Assembly (NCBI GenBank): GCA_028551475.1
Contig: CM052355.1
Coordinates: 31,833,580 to 31,897,579, forward strand
Reading direction: 5' to 3'
Origin: Casuarina equisetifolia
Taxonomy: Eukaryota; Streptophyta; Magnoliopsida; Fagales; Casuarinaceae
Length of the DNA: 64,000 nt
Positions 47,053 to 57,559 of this stretch are shown here, in pieces. Position 1 is the stretch's first letter; every line of letters starts with the position of its first letter. The translations under genes and the position numbers were made by a program. The notes under the pieces were generated by a model. The model saw only the letters and a program-made list of their open reading frames with translations. It did not search any database and had not been told where the DNA came from.

Positions 47053-50000
47053 ATTTCTCCTTTTGGAGTAAAATTAGTGCAAAAACCCTGCACAATAGGT
47101 TGATCTGCTACATATATGACCTCTAAGCCCTCCAATAGTTGAGCATCTTCTCAACATCAATCCACAATCCCGATTAGTACATCAGCTGCATCTGAAGACA
47201 TTTCTTCTCTAGCTTTCTGAGCTCTTCCTCCATCATCGGTGAAGGGAGACTCAACTAAATAACACATCAGTTGCATGGAAATATGTATTTCCCCTAGCTC
47301 CTCAAGCTCTTCCTTTATCTCTGATTGATAAAAGGGATACCCAGCTGAAGGTGTATCATCTATGAATGGTCAAAGAAATCAAGCTCACATCAGGCTCTTA
47401 TATGATTGCCAAAATCTCATCATGAACTTCATGGCTCCCATAGTCACAGCTATCTCCTGGCTTCCACGAATGGCACCTTTACCACTAACTCTAGCTCATC
47501 TAGCTAGTCTTCTAGCCAACTGTGAAGATTCACCAAGTCGAACTCCATATCTCATTCCAAAGAAGTCCTACCATAGGCGTTCATGTCTATCAATCAATTT
47601 GCTCCATATGCAATATCTGACCTCAACAGGCCTATCCTCAAGCTGTCTACTGCTGGTACAACCTCAACAGTCTTTAATTATGTCCATCTTCCAACAACTC
47701 AAAATATCAACCGAGAACATGCGTGATAGACATACAACCTTCAATGAATGGACTCTCTGTCTCTCAGTTTCCCTCTTCAACTCAATGTAGTTGAAGGAAT
47801 CCCATGGCACTACATCTTGAGTATCTCCTCCCAAGGTATATACTGTGTCATTCTCAAGTCTTCTATAACACATTCTGTCATAAGCTCCTTCTGTAACTTC
47901 TCCAAAGATCCTTGCAAGGTTTAACAACTAATCCTGCTGTTAACATACTTGAGAAGTGAATAACATACTAAAAGAAGGAACTCACCCTGAAATAATCATC
48001 AACATTATTGCTCGAGCATCTAACAAATCCATGCACGTTCATGAATTTGTATAACTTTAGGTATCATCACCTGAGAAATAACAAAAATCCATACGAACTT
48101 TCTCTATCCGTACATCATATTCTCCTTTAACTTGGAATCCCATGTGCTGCAACATAGAATGCCATAAAAAACTCAATATCACCCATATCGAAGTTCTTAT
48201 GATCAACAAGGAGAATGTATTGCATCATTCTACAACCGTCCACGTCATATGGTGCATCATCTGATAGCCGACTACAACTAATCACAACAAGTACTCGCAC
48301 CACCATAAATTTCCCCTTAAACATGAGCTCACACTAGGGAATATCTCACTACTCTCTTATGAACATTTCAACCATAGAGTGATTAAAGATGAAAATAAAT
48401 CTCATTGCTTATACAATCACTAAGGTAGTAACTAAAGAGATAACATCAACCAACTAAGCAATCCTAGGTACATCAACTCTATAGCAACCTCTGCTCATCT
48501 GTTAGTTCTCCCTTAACTATGGCTTATCAAATGCGCCCTGAACGAACACTACATCTCTAAGTGTCCATGTTACAAGCAGTCATCTAACTGAGCGATCCCA
48601 AGCAACCTTTGCTTATCTGTTAGTTCCCCCTTAACTGTTAGTTCCCCCTTAACTGTGGCTTTATCAAACTTTCCTTGAATGAACACTATATCTCTAAGTG
48701 TCCATGTTATGGGCAGTCTTCTAATCATTAACTCACTATTCGCCAAAATATCAATTTTTACCTTGGGGTCTAACACATTATAAATCTCTTGGGTCTCATC
48801 AAACCCAAAATTAAGACACCTTCTATACTAATGTCATCCAACCAGCTTAATCCTGTGGAATCCAAAAAACAGAGAGAACTATCTCTACCTCTTCCACATA
48901 TGCAATGTAACATCTCAAAAGAAATCAATCATACTCTAAAGAATAACTTTACTCTTAAGCACAATAGTGATTTCTAAACTATCTTGCTATTTCACAATCT
49001 CAGTAATGCAAAACCATCACTTAAGACTTTCCTTCTTCTACCTCTTGTTCCTAGTGTCATGTAACTCTATCTCTCATATCTACAACTATCAACTGACAAC
49101 ATACTAGAAGCACCAAATGAAGAGAACTATCCTCCTCAAATCCTCCTTCAAGAGTATAACACCTCTTGAGATATCAGCTTCTCTTTGGAATCTTATACCT
49201 TGATTAACCATAAAATCAAGAGATCCTAGATAACTGTAGAATAGACAAAACTGTCTCCCCTTCTGCTAATGTCAAATAACTGCAGAAGAAATAGAGCTAT
49301 CTCCTCCTTTGCCATTGTCTAAAAACAATAATGAAGGTAATAAATAAAGAAATACCTCTTCCATCCTTATTCAAGAGCATAATCATCGACCTCTTGAAAT
49401 ATTAACCTTCCACTGGAACCCTAAACATTTGGCCAAATGCATGACCAATAGGTCCCAAATACCAAGCAGAGTACATTATAAAATCATAGCAAATTAGATA
49501 CAAAGAAGTCCAACACAAATCTAGCATCGACATCCATAGTTCCATTAGTGGCAACATAATAAGCACCGAATAAATCAAGATAAAGGTACCAATAGCCACT
49601 TTTCTCTTATTCATCTTTGTCATCCTTGATTCTATTAACCCATTCAATGCAAACCTAATTTAAGATTAACCACAAGTTAGAAAACTAAGTCCAAACACCC
49701 ATATTTCATTAAATTTGGACCTTTTTAGAACTCGGAATCATAAATCAAATAAACCATCAAACATTGTTTAAAATTCTACACAAGATTGGCCAAAAATACC
49801 TGGGAATTTTTTGGCCCGCGCGTGGGGTTCACGCGTCAAATTCTCTTTCTGCACGTGGGCTTCACGCGCCTCCCGCGCGTGTACGTCACACGCCCGACAC
49901 TGTACCCGCGGGTTGACCCGCGTTGCGACTCGGCTCTGATTCTGCCGTTTTTAGCCGCTTTTTCGACAAATCTTCGTTGCCAATCATCTCCTCCTAGGCT

Positions 50001-51288
50001 GATTCGTCATTCCCACACCTTGGAATTTCCAATCTGCCACCAGTTGCTGGATTTTCATCACCATCCGCAACATCCACAACCCAACCAACATTTCCAGCCA
50101 CACAGCGTCGCCGTTCGCTGATCCGACACCATGGATGGAACCGAAATCTTCCATAGATCACTTGGCCACCATCACTTTGCTCCCAGTCATCATCAATCGC
50201 CGCAGATCCACCAAAGTTGTCTTGGCTATTCATCCACGATCCGATGAGTATGATAATTTGGGTCACACCCAACCCGTTTTGCATCCCAACCCGACTCTCG
50301 ACCTAACCTAGCAGACTTGGGCCTGTACCCGGCCTGATATCCTGGCCTACTTGTTGAAGACTATCTCCAGTGGGCTTAGGCTTAAACAGCCCAACTTCTC
50401 GGCCTGTGCAATTTGGGCTTAACCCAGCCCATAATTCGGATCCTCGACCCGTTCGTCTCCTAACCCAATCTAGATCCATAACCCAAGCCTGTTGACTTAG
50501 ACTCGACCTAGTTGACCATAACCGATCCATACCTAGATCCATGGATCGTCTCTGACTTGTAGCTCACCCGCGCGTGTAGTGCACGCGCCTATCCGATCTC
50601 ACTGATCCGCTGCGATGCATGTGTGGAACATGCGCCAAATCCGTTCACACTGGATCGACCTCGTGCGCCCGATCCGGTTCACTCTAGACCCGAATTCGTG
50701 CCTTTTTATTCAGGTCCCAAACTGGGTTGCATGATCCGGTCAGCACTTCGCCCACGCTAGCAGCACCGGAACTGAATCCGCCACTACAACCACCGTCTGG
50801 CGACTTTTTGGCGATCGTTTTTCACGAAAATCTCCAGAATTGTAGATCAGGACACCTTGACTTCGAATTTGGCCTCCTTTTTCTCCAAAAACAGTCAAAC
50901 GAAGGAGTAATTTTCAAATTCCCTTTTGCGCCCATGTGGGTTTAACATAACCCGCAACTTCTTGATCAATTTCCGATGAAATTTAGAATTTTCTGGCCAC
51001 CAAGAAGTTGGAAATCACATAGACGAAGTCTAGAGAAGAAAATCCATACCTTAATCGCCAATTTTGACCTTTTTCACCATGGGTTGCATGCCAAGTGTTT
51101 GACAAAAGGTTTCTTAGAACAAAACCTTTGTTGATATCTTTTCTCTTGTGCACGGTATGCTCAATTCACATCAAATAACCGTTCTTTCACTTGCAAGAGG
51201 AGTTGTCAATCTCTTGTTCAATACCAATCTAGTTCTATGCGTTCCACGTGATGCTCCCAAGCCATGGAACTTGGCTCCGATACCACTT
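47053..51288 (-). mobile_element. Internal region of an LTR retrotransposon without recognisable gag-pol
   Basis: 4236 bp lie between the LTRs. The right end carries a primer-binding site next to the 5' LTR. I looked for protease, RT, RNase H and integrase motifs on both strands and found none. Only unrelated short frames exist: a plus-strand 142-codon frame at 47362-47790, and minus-strand frames such as 47664-47927, 48127-48324 and a hydrophobic 81-codon one at 49402-49647. A partial direct repeat (TTAGTTC(T/C)CCCTTAACT...AAGTGTCCATGTTA) lies at 48500-48720. The part nearest the 5' LTR (49.8-50.8 kb) is more GC-rich. It fits a large nonautonomous (LARD-like) element mobilised in trans. Captured host sequence is possible but unidentified. 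Confidence 0.75.
51271..51286 (-). promoter_or_regulatory. Primer-binding site matching initiator tRNA-Met
   Basis: The minus strand reads TGGTATCGGAGCCAA two or three bases inside the 5' LTR. Plant LTR elements primed by initiator methionine tRNA carry TGGTATCAGAGC(C) here, so this copy differs at one position. It fixes the element's orientation as minus. Confidence 0.85.
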
Positions 51289-51807
51289 TGATGTGGAAAC
51301 GACTCCATCACATGAACATATAGATGCATAGATAAAGAATAAGCATACAAGAGACACAAGATTTAGGAGGTTCGGACAAACATAATGTCCTACGTCCCCT
51401 GTCACCAGCATAGCTACTGGCCCCTTCTCCTTTTCTTAGATTTCTTCATGAGAATACAAAGGTGCTGATTACAATATTCACACATATAGCTCTCACACAG
51501 CTATTCTCAATACTCATAGCAACTCACTTGATTCTCTCTTGGCCTGTGACTACTATACAAAGTAGTACTCTCTAGTTGCCGCCCTTATGAGGCGTAACCC
51601 TCTCTCTTTTGGCCCTTAGGGTTTTCCTATGATCTTCCCCTTTTATACTAGCACCAAAAAAGAGGAGTCCTAACTGGATATTGCTAGGAGTCCTAACCGG
51701 ATACCATTAGGAATCCTAACCAATACAGAGGAGAATAATTCCTAGAATATTCCTATAACATACATGGAATATATCTAGGCCTACTAATTTTCACTCCAAT
51801 CTTAACA
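51289..51807 (-). mobile_element. Right LTR (5' LTR of minus-strand element)
   Basis: 519 bp from TGATGTGGAAACGACTCC to ATCTTAACA, colinear with the left LTR apart from the 45-bp length difference and scattered substitutions. It is followed by the AATAG target duplication. The region across CTATCATATAAAA-like sequence (about 51640-51660, CCCCTTTTATACTAG) contains a TATA-type motif on the minus strand. Confidence 0.92.
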
Positions 51808-52014
51808 AATAGTCATGTACTGAGAAGACAAAAGCCCAAAAAATTGGCTGTCGTGACCGTGTAGACAACTGGTCATTGTTACCAAATTCTTTCCATTCAC
51901 TTCAACGGGTTGCTTCACAGCCATCATGTATATAGGCCTAAAATTCCCTGTGGTTCCTTCAAAATGGTGAAGGAACCGTACTCTTTTTCGTGTCACTGCT
52001 CTTTTGCACTCCAA
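51808..52014 (-). pseudogene. Unrecognised duplicated ORF, copy 1, cut by the LTR element
   Basis: A frame beginning MECKRAVTRKRVRFLHHFEG and continuing through FRPIYMMAV, VEVNGK, TSCLHGHDSQF and LLSSQY is closely matched in frame at 55123-55368. In that copy it continues with a further Asn/Thr-rich segment ending HDQRD. Here the 3' end was separated by the LTR retrotransposon (46489-51807), so the frame ends early in MTIC. The basic start and His/Cys-rich middle do not match a family I know. It lies about 0.8 kb downstream of B3 copy 7, same strand. Degenerate relatives lie near 58480-58560 and 61080-61160. Confidence 0.4.
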
Positions 52015-52798
52015 AGAAGGGATGAGTAACTAAATCAAGTTAGCTCGGCAAAGCTAAAGTCAGAAGCTTTGTAAAGACTCCACCTTGTTTGGAAAACCCT
52101 TTTCTTTTTCTCTATGCACACCAAGTTAATTAACTCCTTGGCCAAGTACACTTAATAAGAACCTGATGCATAGAAGAAACAAGCTTATGATGTGCCCAAA
52201 AAGAATCTGTTGTTGTGTGGGAAGGCACAAGAAGGATAATGATATTTCTATGTACATGGAGGAAACACCACTTCACTAATAAGAAACATGGGTTTTCAAC
52301 GGGAAGTTTATAAGCGAGAGGTCAGGCCGAAAGTGATGACAAATCAGCTCAACTAAATACTCAAGAAAACCTAACCAAATACCTATCATTGTACTGCAGA
52401 ATAGAACTTTATACAAAGAACAGTGATACTATAAGTGGCAGCAATGCTGAGACAAATAATAAGAGATAGTGCAAGTCAAGACCCCCATTTAATGTCTGCC
52501 ACACCATTTTGGATATAAACTTCCATAATTACTTAGGAAACACAATGATAAAGTTTGAATGGAGATTTTTTTTATATACTTTAGAACCATGAATTTTTAA
52601 TTGGAAATTATTAACGTGAATTTTTAAAGCTACAATCTGATTCCATTCACTTTCTTTAATAGTTCTAAAGTTAAAACTGTAAACATATTGCAGCAAAATA
52701 AAATACACAAAACTGAAAACTTCAAGCTTGTAGTTTTATTCAGACCTACTGGAAGAAGGTCCCAATCAAAAACTTTAAGCTTGCAGTCTCAGCCAGAC
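52015..52798. repeat. Duplicated noncoding DNA (partner 55369-56166)
   Basis: Near-identical blocks such as CTCCACCTTGTTTGGAAAACCC, AAGAATCTGTTGTTGTGTGGGAAGG and GGTCAGGCCGAAAGTGATGAC appear in both. The segment lies between the unrecognised ORF and B3 copy 7 in both halves of the tandem duplication. No gene. Confidence 0.85.
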
Positions 52799-53242
52799 CT
52801 ACCCCAGGAAAGTACCAAAAACCTTTGTAGAACGAATCATGAAGAATCGTTCAGGTGGTCTTTCCTTGCTGGTGTACTCATCAATTGCGATGGTGCTTCC
52901 CGCACGTAATTCCCGCGCACGAACATATGCTCCCCAGCCTCCGGTGAGATAATTTTTATAACCTCTGTGTTGGAAAGTCATTGTCAAGGGATTAAATTCA
53001 GAGTTACAGAAGCGAAGATTCATACTGAAACTCAATTGATTTGCATGAGGAGAAAGAAAAGCTTCAGGGCAGATGCTCTCTGCAGAAGATCTATTTATGT
53101 ATCCTCTAGAGCTTTCTCTTATGTCATTTTCTGTCAACGTCTTCTCGTACAAGCGTCGGTGCTTAAACTTTTCATCCACACAGCTGCGACATGCTAGTTT
53201 GTTGTTAGAATGATCACATACATGTCCTGGTACTGCAGCCAT
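52799..53242 (-). CDS. Small B3-domain-like DNA-binding protein, intact (array copy 7)
   Basis: 147 residues, exactly the length of copy 5 and alignable without gaps. C9, H11, C18 and C21 form C-x-H-x6-C-x2-C. The B3-like region starts at EKTLTENDIRESSR and includes SICPEAFLSPHA, NYLTGGWGAYVRARELRAGS, IAIDEY and ERFFMIRSTKVFGTFLG before a TAG. A longer in-frame ATG (53297-53299) lies inside the upstream intron, since TTTTTCCTCAG/GTTCTATGG marks an acceptor 33 bp before the chosen ATG. A GGG/GTAGGT donor-like sequence overlaps the stop, so splicing to a further exon cannot be excluded. The leader (53.3-53.8 kb) and TATA-like site are shared with copy 8. Nuclear DNA binding is inferred from the B3 resemblance. 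Confidence 0.65.
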   Translation of the reverse strand: MAAVPGHVCDHSNNKLACRSCVDEKFKHRRLYEKTLTENDIRESSRGYINRSSAESICPEAFLSPHANQLSFSMNLRFCNSEFNPLTMTFQHRGYKNYLTGGWGAYVRARELRAGSTIAIDEYTSKERPPERFFMIRSTKVFGTFLG

Positions 53243-53433
53243 GGTCGGAAATCTGCTTTCGCCCTCCATAGAACCTGAGGAAAAAGGAAAAAGTGACATA
53301 AATATTGAAGCGGAAAATATATTTCAAACAAAAAGGAGACCAGCTCCAGTGGGCTGGGAGCTGCTGGTGACACGACCGCGGGGGCTTGTGTTCTATACTC
53401 CCCCATCCCCAACATTTTCAGAAGGTGACCAAC

Positions 53434-53575
53434 AAAGGGAAAGAGGAAGGAGAGAGAGGAAAACGATGAGGGAATTCGGAGTGGAGAGAGAGGAAAACGA
53501 TGAGAGAATTCAGAGTGGAGAGAGGGAGAGATACAGGGAAAGAGAGGAGAGAGAGGGAGAGGGAGAGTGAGAGTC
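53434..53575. repeat. GA-rich low-complexity tract
   Basis: GAGAGAGG-type repeats, including two 33-bp-scale repeats with AAAACGATGAG(G/A)GAATTC. The same tract recurs upstream of B3 copy 8 at about 56790-56900. It lies in the presumed first intron or leader. GA-rich leaders are common in plant genes and can bind BPC-type GAGA factors, but function here is unknown. Confidence 0.8.
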
Positions 53576-53824
53576 TAGTTCGTTGCAACATGGCCGCCAT
53601 GCCGATGGGGCCAAGCCATCAACAGCCGTAGCCGCGGCTGCAGATGCAATTGAGGATTTCAACAAGAAGGTAGAGGTATTTCCTCCTTAAAACTAATTGA
53701 AAAAGAAAATTAAATGAAAAATATCATTTCATGCATGAAACATTAGGAAGAAGGAAGACGATAAAAATCTTACAGAACATCAAATGATAAACATGAGTGT
53801 AGAAATGTCAGCTTAAGGGCAAAG

Positions 53825-53832
53825 CCTTATAG
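53825..53832 (-). promoter_or_regulatory. TATA-like site upstream of B3 copy 7
   Basis: The minus strand reads CTATAAGG, at the position equivalent to TTTATAAAG (57151-57159) upstream of B3 copy 8. The shared placement about 580 bp from the start codon makes it the best core-promoter candidate. Confidence 0.35.
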
Positions 53833-53899
53833 AAGGCAGATCTGAGAGTGGAGCCCAGTTTTAAGAAAAGTGTGGAAATGTGAGTGGAGCCCACTAAGG

Positions 53900-54860
53900 G
53901 GCAGCCACAAAAACTCTCCTCCTCCTTTGGGCGGCCATGACAATGATACGAGGTTGCTGCTACCTCTCCTTAATTGTGGATTATATGGATCGGGAATTGA
54001 ATCGAATGAATTAAGGCCAGTGCATAAAGTTCTTGGTATAAAGAATGTATTAGGTAACTACGACCGCCCTATATCTAGGGACAGCATTCTTACACACGCT
54101 TGTAATACTCACTAGATAAAATAATCCATAATCTGTTTGACAGTTGGATCTTAGGTAATTGGTTTGATATTTGAGTCATCGTTTTCTTCGTTATCTACTA
54201 TGATAAGTTTTCATATTCTTCTTCTTCGTCTTCTTAAAGCTAAGTAAGTCGGCCAATGTCTGTCGACATACCAAATTTAATTATTGAGTTAAAAGACCTA
54301 AACTTATTAGTATTCTTCTTGAAGACTTACTTATCTAAGCTTATTAGTATTCTTCTTGAAGCTAAGTAAGTTGGCCAATGTTAGTCGACATAACAAATTT
54401 AATTATTAAGTTAAAAGATCTAAGCTTATTAGTATGCTCGTTATGATTTAGTTTTGGTGATGTTACCTGTATTGTTTAGATTATTTTGTTTTAGTTGTCC
54501 TGCAGGTGGTCTTAGGAATCATAGGCCATACTATGTAGTTGGGTAGAGCCTGTGACCCGACCCACTGTAACCTTGTAGAAACCGGGAATGACAAGGAAAA
54601 TTAGGGTTCATCTTGAATGTTGAATATTCTAAAGTAGATCCCAGTTGCAGTATCGTGTGTGATGCTAATTTCTGTATTTTTATTATTGTAATGTTCTCTG
54701 AATTTTCTTTTTGAACCAATTGATATCAAAATTATGTTCCATATCTTAGGTTTAAGTCACGGGGAAAAAGCGACCCGCAAAGAGGGTTATAAAAAAGGGC
54801 AACCATCTTACCGGTGAGTGTAAGCCACTTAATGAGCTACAGTAGAATTAAATATTAGGA
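53900..54860. other. Unique spacer with a tandem repeat
   Basis: Apart from the repeat at 54239-54436 this spacer between the two duplicated halves has no recognised gene. An in-frame ORF at 53870-54115 overlaps the leader region and is not conserved near 57.2 kb. Confidence 0.45.
54239..54436. repeat. Tandem repeat, unit about 122 bp
   Basis: GCTAAGTAAGT(C/T)GGCCAATGT is followed by GTCGACATA(C/A)CAAATTTAATTATT(G/A)AG and TTATTAGTATTCTTCTTGAAG. This appears twice head-to-tail (54239 and 54360), with a third partial copy of CTTATTAGTAT. Confidence 0.85.
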
Positions 54861-55122
54861 CATCAAATTACATCATCATGCTCACATCTGCCCTACACTT
54901 AAGACCTAACTAAATTCCTTATATCTTAATTAATTTAACTAATTCTTAATTAAATGAAAAATACATACTTGGATCCAAACTAAATGATGTTTAGAACATA
55001 CTAATATTTTCCAAAAATGCACAGGAAGATATTTTCCTCCGAAGCAGCTAGATAAGAAATACAATCCGAACTGTCGTCCAAGCGAGATTTGATCTGAGAA
55101 GACCAACATATGCTGCGCTGTG

Positions 55123-55368
55123 CTAATCGCGTTGATCGTGTGTAATAGTGTAGTTAGCATGATTAGCCACGTACTGAGAAGATAAAAGCCCGTAAAACTG
55201 GCTGTCGTGACCGTGTAGACAACTGGTCGTCGTTACCAATTTCTTTCCGTTCACTTCAAAAGATTGCCTCACAGCCATCATGTATATGGGCCTAAACTTC
55301 CCTGCGGTTCCTTCAAAATGGTGAAGGAACCGTACTCTTTTTCGTGTCACTGCTCTTTTGCACTCCAT
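55123..55368 (-). CDS. Unrecognised duplicated ORF, copy 2 (81 codons)
   Basis: This is the longer version of the ORF at 51808-52014: MECKRAVTRKRVRFLHHFEG, FRPIYMMAV, VNGKKLVTTTSCLHGHDSQFYGLLSSQY, then an extension to HDQRD. Between the copies most changes leave the frame intact, including a one-residue difference (Thr/Ala) and Lys/Arg swaps, which argues for some past coding constraint. It is not a family I recognise. It lies 0.8 kb downstream of B3 copy 8 on the same strand, mirroring copy 1. It may be an exon of a longer gene or a noncoding repeat with chance openness. Confidence 0.3.
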   Translation of the reverse strand: MECKRAVTRKRVRFLHHFEGTAGKFRPIYMMAVRQSFEVNGKKLVTTTSCLHGHDSQFYGLLSSQYVANHANYTITHDQRD

Positions 55369-56166
55369 AGAAGGGATGAGTAACTAAATCAAGTTATCTG
55401 TGCAAAGCTAAAGTCAGGAGCTTTGTAAAGACTCCACCTTGTTTGGAAAACCCTTTTCTTTTTCTCTATGCACACCAAGTTAGTTAACTCCTTGGCCGAG
55501 TACACTTAATAACAACCCGGTGCATAGAAGAAACAAGCTTACGATATATGCCCAAAAAGAATCTGTTGTTGTGTGGGAAGGCACAAGAAGGATAATGATA
55601 TTGCCATGTACATGGAGGAAACACCACTACACGAATAAGAAACACGGGTTTTCAACGGGAGGTTTATAGGCAGAAGAGGTTTATAAGCGAGAGGTCAGGC
55701 CGAAAGTGATGACAAATCAGCTCAACTAAATACTCAAGAAAACCTAACCAAATGCCTATCATTGTACTTCAAAATAGAACTTTATACAAAGAACAGTGAT
55801 ACTATAAGTGACAGCAATGCTGAGACAAATAATAAGAGATAGTGCAAGTTAAGACCCCCATTAAATATCTGCCACACCATTTGGGATATGAACTTCCATA
55901 ATTACTTAGGAAACACAATGATAAGTTTGACTGAAGATTTTTTTTATTTACTTTAGAACCATGAATTTGTAATTGGACATTATTAACGTGAATTTTTAAA
56001 GCTACAATCTTATTCCATTCACTCTGTAATGGTTCTAAAGTAAAAGCTGTAAACATATTGCAGCAAAATAAAATACACAACTGAAAACTTCAAGCTTGTA
56101 GCTTTATTCAGACCTACTGGAAGAAAGTCCCAAAAAAAAACTTCAAGCTTGTAGTCTTAGTAAGAC
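55369..56166. repeat. Duplicated noncoding DNA (partner 52015-52798)
   Basis: Right-hand copy, with small differences such as an extra GGCAGAAGAGGTTTATA segment near 55665. The 92-codon frame at 55802-56080 is not open in the partner. Confidence 0.85.
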
Positions 56167-56602
56167 CTACCCCAGGAAAGTACCAAAAATCTTTGTACAA
56201 CGAATCATGAAGAATCGTTCGGGTGGTCTTTCCTTGCTGGTGTACTCATTAATTACGATGGTGCTTCCCACACGTAATTCCCGCGCACGAACATATGCTC
56301 CCCAGCCTCCGGTGAGATAATTTTTATAACCTTTCTGTTGGAAAGTCATTGTCAAGGGATTAAATTCAGTCACAGAAGTGAAGATTCATACTGAAACTCA
56401 ATTGATTTGCATGAGGAGAAAGAAAAGCTTCAGGACAAATACTCTCTGCAGAAGATCTATTTGTGTATCCTCTAGAACCTTCTCTTACGTCATTTTCTGT
56501 CAATATCTTCTCGTACAAACATCGATGTTGAAACTTTGCATCCACACAGATGGGACATGCTAGTTTGTTGTTAGAATGATCACATGCATGTCGTGCAGCC
56601 AT
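56167..56602 (-). pseudogene. B3-like family copy 8, frameshifted
   Basis: The ATG at 56600-56602 starts MAARHACDHSNNKLACPICVDAKFQHR. This keeps all four Cys/His motif positions but lacks two codons of the usual MAAVPG start. The frame runs through TENDVREGSRG and ICPEAFLSPHANQ to LHFCD. There a 2-bp deletion relative to copy 7 (near 56366-56372) shifts it. In the new frame the rest of the domain (TEFNPLTMTF, NYLTGGWGAYVRARELRVGS, FFMIRCTKIFGTFLG) is intact to the TAG. A single sequencing error could restore it, otherwise it is a recent pseudogene. Leader, GA tract and TATA-like site parallel copy 7. Confidence 0.8.
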
Positions 56603-56779
56603 GGTCCGCTGCTTTCACCCGCTCTAGAACCTAAGGAAAAAGGAAAGAGTGACACAAATATTAAAGCCGAACATTTATTTCAAACAAAAAGGAGACCATC
56701 TCCACTGGGCTGGGAGCTGCTGGTGGCACACGACGCCGGGGGTTTTGTTTTCTAGACTCCCCACCCCCAACATTTTTAG

Positions 56780-56900
56780 AAGATAACTAAGAAAGGGAAA
56801 GAGGAAAGAGAGAGGGGAAAACGATGAGAGAATTCGGGGAAAAGAGAGAGATACAAGGAAAGGGAGGAGAGAGAGGGAGAGGGAGAGGGAGAGTCAGAGT
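56780..56900. repeat. GA-rich low-complexity tract (second copy)
   Basis: GAGAGAGG-type repeats in the same place relative to B3 copy 8 as the tract at 53434-53575 is to copy 7. Confidence 0.8.
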
Positions 56901-57150
56901 CTAGTTCGTTGCCCATATGGCCGCTATGTTGTTGGGGCCAAGCCATCAACAACCCCAGCCGTAGCTGTAGATGCAACTCAAGTATTTCGACCAGAAGGTA
57001 GAAGTATTTTTTCCTTAAAACTGATTGAAGAGGAAAATTAAATTAAAAATATCATCTCATGCAAAACATTAAGAAGAAGGAAGGCGATAAAAATTTCACA
57101 GAAAATTGAATGATAAACACGCGTGTGAAAATGTCAAGGGTGTTGCCCGG

Positions 57151-57159
57151 CTTTATAAA
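57151..57159 (-). promoter_or_regulatory. TATA box candidate upstream of B3 copy 8
   Basis: The minus strand reads TTTATAAAG, closer to a plant TATA consensus than the paralogous site at 53825. Position only; no transcript evidence. Confidence 0.35.
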
Positions 57160-57325
57160 AGGCAGATATGAGAGTGGAACCCAGTTTAAGACAAGTGTGG
57201 AGATGTGAATGGAGCCCACTAAGTAGCAGCCAATAGAAAAGTTTTTGTGTGGAAGTTGATGAAACGTGTGCGCTGCTACCTCTCATCTGTCCCAACACGG
57301 TGGATGCCAAGTAGATTCATATTAA

Positions 57326-57550
57326 ATGCGTCTTTCATCAGAGGATTCTTGTAACTATCATAACTGTAGTTTCATCAGAACCCTTTGGCTTCTGAGCTTA
57401 ATAAAACAATTTCCCTTTTCCTTTTTAATCCAGAAGAAAAGATTGGCTGGGGAACTTAAGTGCTGGGTTTTGTTGGGCGCAATTGTGGCTTTGTTGGGTT
57501 CATTTTTTCGGGAGCATATATCCGGAGGTTATGAACGTTTGAAAAAATAG
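57326..57550 (+). pseudogene. ORF with a hydrophobic segment, paralogous piece at about 60420-60490
   Basis: The 3' part of a 74-codon frame reads WVLLGAIVALLGSFFREHISGGYER. At about 60425-60490 the plus strand gives LGAVVALLCSFFEEHISGVHES in an open frame with mostly conservative changes. One hydrophobic helix followed by a charged tail is visible. I do not recognise the protein. Sequence upstream of WVLL differs between copies, so this may be the last exon of a small membrane protein carried in the duplication. Confidence 0.25.
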
Positions 57551-57559
57551 ATGTTCCAA

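Noticed and set aside
47362-47790. 142-codon plus-strand frame inside the LTR element
   Set aside because: It runs antisense to the element's orientation, with no recognisable domain; the region lacks paralogs for a conservation test, so I kept it only as a note in the element entry.
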